From positions 1-19,051 of the forward strand of contig JAZRHH010000025.1 of NCBI GenBank assembly GCA_045644665.1: DNA of 19,051 nucleotides. Reading direction: 5' to 3'. The notes beneath the pieces are model-generated. The model made no database searches, had not been told where the DNA came from, and worked only from the letters and a program-made list of their open reading frames with translations. The stretch comes from RGIG9115 sp045644665. GTDB taxonomy: Bacteria > Bacillota > Clostridia > UBA1381. A program made the position numbers and the translations under genes. Positions 15,455 to 19,051 of this stretch are shown piece by piece (the first letter of the stretch is position 1; each line of letters begins with the position of its first letter).

Positions 15455-16396
15455 TTATATCATCTCCCCTGGCAGATCTGGAACTGTGTCAAGTATCCTA
15501 TCAAATTCGCTTAGTTTTGATGTCTTTTTTATTGCTTTTAAAAGCTTGTTCTCCTCGGGATAGTTCCACATTATATACATCCATATTTCTTTTAGTTTGT
15601 TGAGGGTAAAATATTCGCTATCCAGCTTTTCCATATAAGTCCTTATAAGCTCACGGCTGAAAGTTTTAAGCTCGTCAGCATCAAGGGGCAATCCGCCCTT
15701 GATGTGTCTGAAAATTGCAGGGCTTTTTATAGCACCTCTGCCAATCATCACGCTATCAAGTTTTGGATATTCGCCTACAATCCGCTCATAGTCCGATTTA
15801 GAAAATATATTACCGTTATAGCATACAGGATTGGTACTCATATCATATGCCTGTTTGAATACATTCATATCCGGCTCGCCTTTATAGAAATCCTTACGTG
15901 CACGGGGATGAATAATGAGAAGAGAAAGAGGGTATTTGTTATATACCTCCATGAGTCGTTCCATTTCCTGCCCCGAGAAAAAACCTGTTCTTGTTTTTAC
16001 CGAAACGGACACCCCGCCCCTATCAAAAATCTCATAAAGAAACCTGTCAATCCCATCCGGGTCATTTAAAAACCCTGCACCTCTCCCCTTTTTTACAACC
16101 GTCTGAGAGGGGCAACCAAGATTTATATTAAATTCTTTGTATCCTAATGGCTCCGCCTTTTTTGCAAACTTAAAAAACGACTCCGATTGGGCAGTAAGCA
16201 CCTGCACGTTAAGAGAAACCCCCTCATTATTTTCAGGAAGTATATCTCTCAGGCTTTTAAGACTAATCCTCTCAATATCACTTGGAGTAATAAATGGAGC
16301 ATAGTATCCGTCACAGCCCTCAAACATACGGGCGTGTGCGTTTCTGTATGTAGCTGTAGTAATGCCCTCAAGGGGTGCAAAGTATAGTTTTATCAT
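15455..16396 (-). CDS. dus: tRNA-dihydrouridine synthase (Dus family)
   Basis: A 313-residue flavoenzyme that reduces uridine to dihydrouridine in the D-loop of tRNAs. The TIM-barrel signatures are visible: APLEGIT at residues 7-13 (FMN phosphate region), NINLGCPS at 90-97 with catalytic C95, SVKTRTG at 132-138 with K134, IIHPR at 161-165 with H163, YNGNI at 193-197 and IGRGA at 218-222. The C-terminal helical tRNA-binding part follows (230-313). It is a little shorter than some family members (about 320-340) but has every active-site residue. IIHPR replaces the more usual IHGR-type sequence. It sits between transporter genes, overlapping the sodium:solute symporter translation start region, so it is co-transcribed with them. 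Confidence 0.93.
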   Translation of the reverse strand: MIKLYFAPLEGITTATYRNAHARMFEGCDGYYAPFITPSDIERISLKSLRDILPENNEGVSLNVQVLTAQSESFFKFAKKAEPLGYKEFNINLGCPSQTVVKKGRGAGFLNDPDGIDRFLYEIFDRGGVSVSVKTRTGFFSGQEMERLMEVYNKYPLSLLIIHPRARKDFYKGEPDMNVFKQAYDMSTNPVCYNGNIFSKSDYERIVGEYPKLDSVMIGRGAIKSPAIFRHIKGGLPLDADELKTFSRELIRTYMEKLDSEYFTLNKLKEIWMYIMWNYPEENKLLKAIKKTSKLSEFDRILDTVPDLPGEMI

Positions 16397-16411
16397 ATAA
16401 AAATCCTTGTC

Positions 16412-17791
16412 TTATGCTTTTACATCCGGAGGAAGCTTTTTCAAAAAGCTAAGTACCAGCGGAGCAGAAATAAAGAACGCAAAAACATCCGAAATTGCCT
16501 GAGCTGTCTGGACTCCAAAAAGTCCAAAAAAGTGTGTCATAATAAGTATTACAGGTATAAACACAATTCCGCTTCTTAACATAGATAAAAATGTAGCCTT
16601 TTTATTTTCTCCTACGCATTGAAAAAGCATATTGGAGCAAATGGTCATAGGATGAAAGAAAAGGGACAGAAGCTGAAATTTTAAGCTCAAGGTTCCTATC
16701 TCAATAACTGTCGGGTCATCACGGAACAGTTCTACCAGGTGGTTTGAAAAGAGTAGCCCAACCACCACAAAGGCTCCGAGAAGCACCTCTCCCACTCCAA
16801 AGGTAAAATAAAATGCTTTTTTTACTCTTGAGAATATTTTTGCTCCGTAATTGAATGAGGCAACCGGCTGAAATCCTTGTCCGATTCCAAGTCCCACTGC
16901 GAATATAAAGAAAGTAATTCTGTTCACAATGGACATTGCCGCAACGGCAGCATCACCGCCGCATCCACCTGCCAAGTTATTCAGTATCATTGTTGCAATA
17001 CTGTTTAGTCCCTGACGGCAAAGGCTTGGAAATCCCGTTGCCATAATACTAAATATTCCTTTTGGGTTTTCTTTTATATACTTTACACCTAGTTTGCTTT
17101 GAGTTTTGCCACGCAAGAACATAGACAGCAAAATCAAAAAGCTTATAAGCTGTGAAATAGCAGTAGAAAGCCCCGCACCGGCTATACCCATATCAAGTCC
17201 AAAGATCAGTATTGGGTCACATATTATATTTATAACTCCGCCAATGGTTAGACCTATCATGGCAAAGAATGCTTTTCCCTCGTACCTCAGAATATTATTA
17301 AGAGCAAAGCTTGCCATAGTAACAGGGCCGGCTATAAGTATATATATTCCATAGCTTTTGGCATAAGGCAAAATAGTTTCCGTACTGCCCAGAATACGCA
17401 TAAGAGGATCTATAAATACAAGACCAAAAATGCTTATTATTGCACCTGTGCCAAGGCACGCTGCAACACTTATGGAAGAAAAGATACATGCACTGTGAAC
17501 ATCTTTTTCTCCAAGCTTTCTTGCAATTATGCTTCCCGCACCGTGTCCGAACATAAAGCCAAATGCCTGAATAATAGCCATAAGACCAAAAACAACGCCT
17601 ACAGCACCACTTGCACTGTTACCAAGCTCACTTACAAAGTATGTATCCGCCATGTTGTAAATGTTTGTAACAAGCATGCTGATAGTTGTGGGTATTCCAA
17701 GGGTAATTACCAACTTTGGAATAGGCCATGTGGTCATTTTTTCAAATTGGTTAACTTTTGTTTCTTGCAAAATATATTCATCTCTCTCCAT
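16412..17791 (-). CDS. MATE family efflux transporter
   Basis: A 459-residue membrane protein with about twelve hydrophobic segments, of the multidrug and toxic compound extrusion family; such proteins export cationic compounds or metabolites in exchange for sodium or protons. Typical features: GIPTTISMLVTNIYNMADTY near residues 32-51, GHGAGSIIARKLGE in the first half, and QGFQPVASFNYGAK in the second half. The two halves repeat the same fold. The ATG at 17791 has no good ribosome binding site; no in-frame alternative upstream exists before a stop codon (the preceding gene's TAG lies in this frame), so initiation may depend on coupling to the upstream gene 21 bp away. The substrate is unknown. 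Confidence 0.93.
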   Translation of the reverse strand: MERDEYILQETKVNQFEKMTTWPIPKLVITLGIPTTISMLVTNIYNMADTYFVSELGNSASGAVGVVFGLMAIIQAFGFMFGHGAGSIIARKLGEKDVHSACIFSSISVAACLGTGAIISIFGLVFIDPLMRILGSTETILPYAKSYGIYILIAGPVTMASFALNNILRYEGKAFFAMIGLTIGGVINIICDPILIFGLDMGIAGAGLSTAISQLISFLILLSMFLRGKTQSKLGVKYIKENPKGIFSIMATGFPSLCRQGLNSIATMILNNLAGGCGGDAAVAAMSIVNRITFFIFAVGLGIGQGFQPVASFNYGAKIFSRVKKAFYFTFGVGEVLLGAFVVVGLLFSNHLVELFRDDPTVIEIGTLSLKFQLLSLFFHPMTICSNMLFQCVGENKKATFLSMLRSGIVFIPVILIMTHFFGLFGVQTAQAISDVFAFFISAPLVLSFLKKLPPDVKA

Positions 17792-17812
17792 TAGTATTTT
17801 GTAATCATAAAG

Positions 17813-18556
17813 CTATTTTCTTAGTCTTCTGCAATATTGTGTACAAAGCTTATCTGTGCATTCAGAACACCGAAGCGCCATATTGCTGTTCTCCCAAAAC
17901 CTTTCGGGGTATATAAGCACACATATCTCCCAAATCAGCCATACCACAAGTGCAAATATAACAAGCGACCAGGAAAAAAAGCTATTTAATGCCACAATTG
18001 GCAAAAACATCATCAAATGATCCCAATTAAATATTCTGCAGGTTGTACAACATTTGTTATGCATTATTAGCCTGAACGGACACCAGATGAGAATGCATAT
18101 TAAATCACACACATAAAAAAATGTTGCTATTAATATCATCATTCCCGTATCTATGAATTCCCCAAGGTGCAATATGCTTATAAAAATCGTCAATACAATC
18201 CATATTGACATTACTTTGTATGCTGTCTTTGTTGTATCTTTTATGTATTGTTTTAATTTGTTATAGTTAATTTTTTCTATTATCGGTTTAAAAAACGACG
18301 CAAATACTTTTTGGGAACCTATAGAAATATGTGATTTTACAGGAATAAGTTGCAGCACCATATCGCACATCCACAACATCCACAATAAATGCAATAAGGA
18401 AAACTCATTAAAAAAGTTCCATCCGTGTGCAACATCAAACATATTTTTATCAAATATGTATATCAGAATTGCAATGATAAATACGACTATTCTTCCTATA
18501 AGCCTTAAAAAATATGTTTTTCTTGTTTTTGACATACTTTTATTGTTATCCTTCAT
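17813..18556 (-). CDS. Unrecognised membrane protein with Cys-rich cytosolic motifs
   Basis: A 247-residue protein I do not recognise. Hydrophobic segments are near residues 19-35, 53-72, 115-133, 137-162 and 181-216. Two cysteine clusters stand out: NKCCTTCRIFNWD with C169, C170 and C173, and a C-terminal C230-x2-C233-x4-C238-x3-C242, followed by a basic tail (RRLRK). Together these seven cysteines, beside membrane segments, could form a metal or cofactor site, or could be redox-active; both are inferences. Basic N-terminal residues suggest the start is cytosolic. Start is supported by an AAAGGAT site about 8 nt before the ATG. It heads the run of seven genes, 21 bp from the MATE exporter, so a role with that exporter is possible but unproved. 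Confidence 0.75.
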   Translation of the reverse strand: MKDNNKSMSKTRKTYFLRLIGRIVVFIIAILIYIFDKNMFDVAHGWNFFNEFSLLHLLWMLWMCDMVLQLIPVKSHISIGSQKVFASFFKPIIEKINYNKLKQYIKDTTKTAYKVMSIWIVLTIFISILHLGEFIDTGMMILIATFFYVCDLICILIWCPFRLIMHNKCCTTCRIFNWDHLMMFLPIVALNSFFSWSLVIFALVVWLIWEICVLIYPERFWENSNMALRCSECTDKLCTQYCRRLRK

Positions 18557-18660
18557 AGATTACAATCCTTTGAATTATTATATTTTATTATTACTGTATT
18601 GCTATACGGGACAGACGGTTTAGATGCAAACCTTTTTGGTGTCAGGTTAGGAGCAAAGAA

Positions 18661-19051
18661 TCATTGCAAGTAGTAAAATATTTTGTATATACCCATATCA
18701 AAGGGATCATCACACAACTTGTCGCACAAAATATAAAAATTACCCAATCGCAACCCCTTTTTTACAGATAAATAATCTCCATCTTTTCTTTCTTCGCCTT
18801 TATACTCTCCACCCCTGTATGCCCAATCATAAAATTGCACACATTCTATACACTCACCTTTTTCGTTATACAATTCTACAATTCTAATGCCTGAGTGTGG
18901 AGACAAATGGCTCATATCTTCAGTTTCTTTAAAGCGAAGTTTATTTAATGTTTCAACTAACTTTTTCACATCTTTTTGTTCAGTTATCTCTTTGTCTATT
19001 CCGTCACCATAAAATATTATTTTCGCAGTTGCCACATCATTTGATTTAATT
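18661..19051 (-). CDS. Unrecognised small soluble protein, 5' end beyond the window
   Basis: A reading frame of about 130 residues with no stop to the right edge; a GTG at 19035 could start it, but no ribosome binding site precedes that codon, so the true start is probably outside. The sequence is charged and non-repetitive, with no signal peptide or membrane segment: KIIFYGDG near the N terminus, a helical KDVKKLVETLNKLRFKE, then a beta-rich part with IRIVELYNEKGECIEC and a Y/G/K-rich segment, ending FYYLQ. I do not recognise a family. It ends 104 bp before the Cys-rich membrane protein gene; the same reading frame continues open for 35 codons after its TGA. Confidence 0.6.
   Translation of the reverse strand, partial: IKSNDVATAKIIFYGDGIDKEITEQKDVKKLVETLNKLRFKETEDMSHLSPHSGIRIVELYNEKGECIECVQFYDWAYRGGEYKGEERKDGDYLSVKKGLRLGNFYILCDKLCDDPFDMGIYKIFYYLQ

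Overview
The window is AT-rich, low-GC Gram-positive DNA, most likely from an anaerobic, spore-forming member of the Clostridia. The grounds are strong AGGAGG-type ribosome binding sites, near-consensus sigma-A promoters mostly with an extended TGn -10, a SPOCS/LysM spore-coat-type protein, pyruvate phosphate dikinase, a TPP riboswitch in front of thiT, and the 'GGGtGRT' protein paired with an IscU-like scaffold. I cannot assign a species. I see no phage, transposase, CRISPR, tRNA or rRNA gene.

Layout. Positions 1-5732 are on the minus strand and consist of short, separately promoted units: ppdK (cut by the left edge), mtnN, thiT behind a TPP riboswitch and intrinsic terminator, capA, then a 440-bp stretch without a protein gene, then the two-gene scaffold/GGGtGRT operon. 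Positions 5960-8768 run on the plus strand and encode a TrkA-TrkH potassium uptake pair. They meet the minus-strand SPOCS/LysM gene at a shared hairpin terminator. From 18556 down to 10420 lies a tight minus-strand run of seven genes: a Cys-rich membrane protein, a MATE exporter, a tRNA-dihydrouridine synthase, a sodium:solute symporter, a CPBP protease, an ABC-F ATPase and an alanine/glycine:cation symporter. It has 2-21 bp gaps and ends in a clear terminator. An unrecognised small protein gene runs off the right edge.

The most interesting non-coding signal is at 3762-3919. It has its own TTGACA/TAATAT promoter, a 107-nt RNA domain closed by a 17-bp helix, and an intrinsic terminator whose 5' arm is also part of a competing hairpin. 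It is isolated from the neighbouring genes by other terminators and promoters and matches no RNA family I recognise. It could be an independent small RNA or a switch-like element. The second point of interest is the scaffold/GGGtGRT pair, a conserved-looking two-gene unit of unknown biochemical role.

How the genes work together. TrkA and TrkH form one potassium uptake system. ThiT is a thiamine-binding S-component controlled by its riboswitch. MtnN recycles SAM by-products. The long operon mixes transport functions with tRNA modification and ribosome-associated genes, so its shared purpose cannot be read from the sequence. All promoter, terminator and RNA-fold calls were made by eye.
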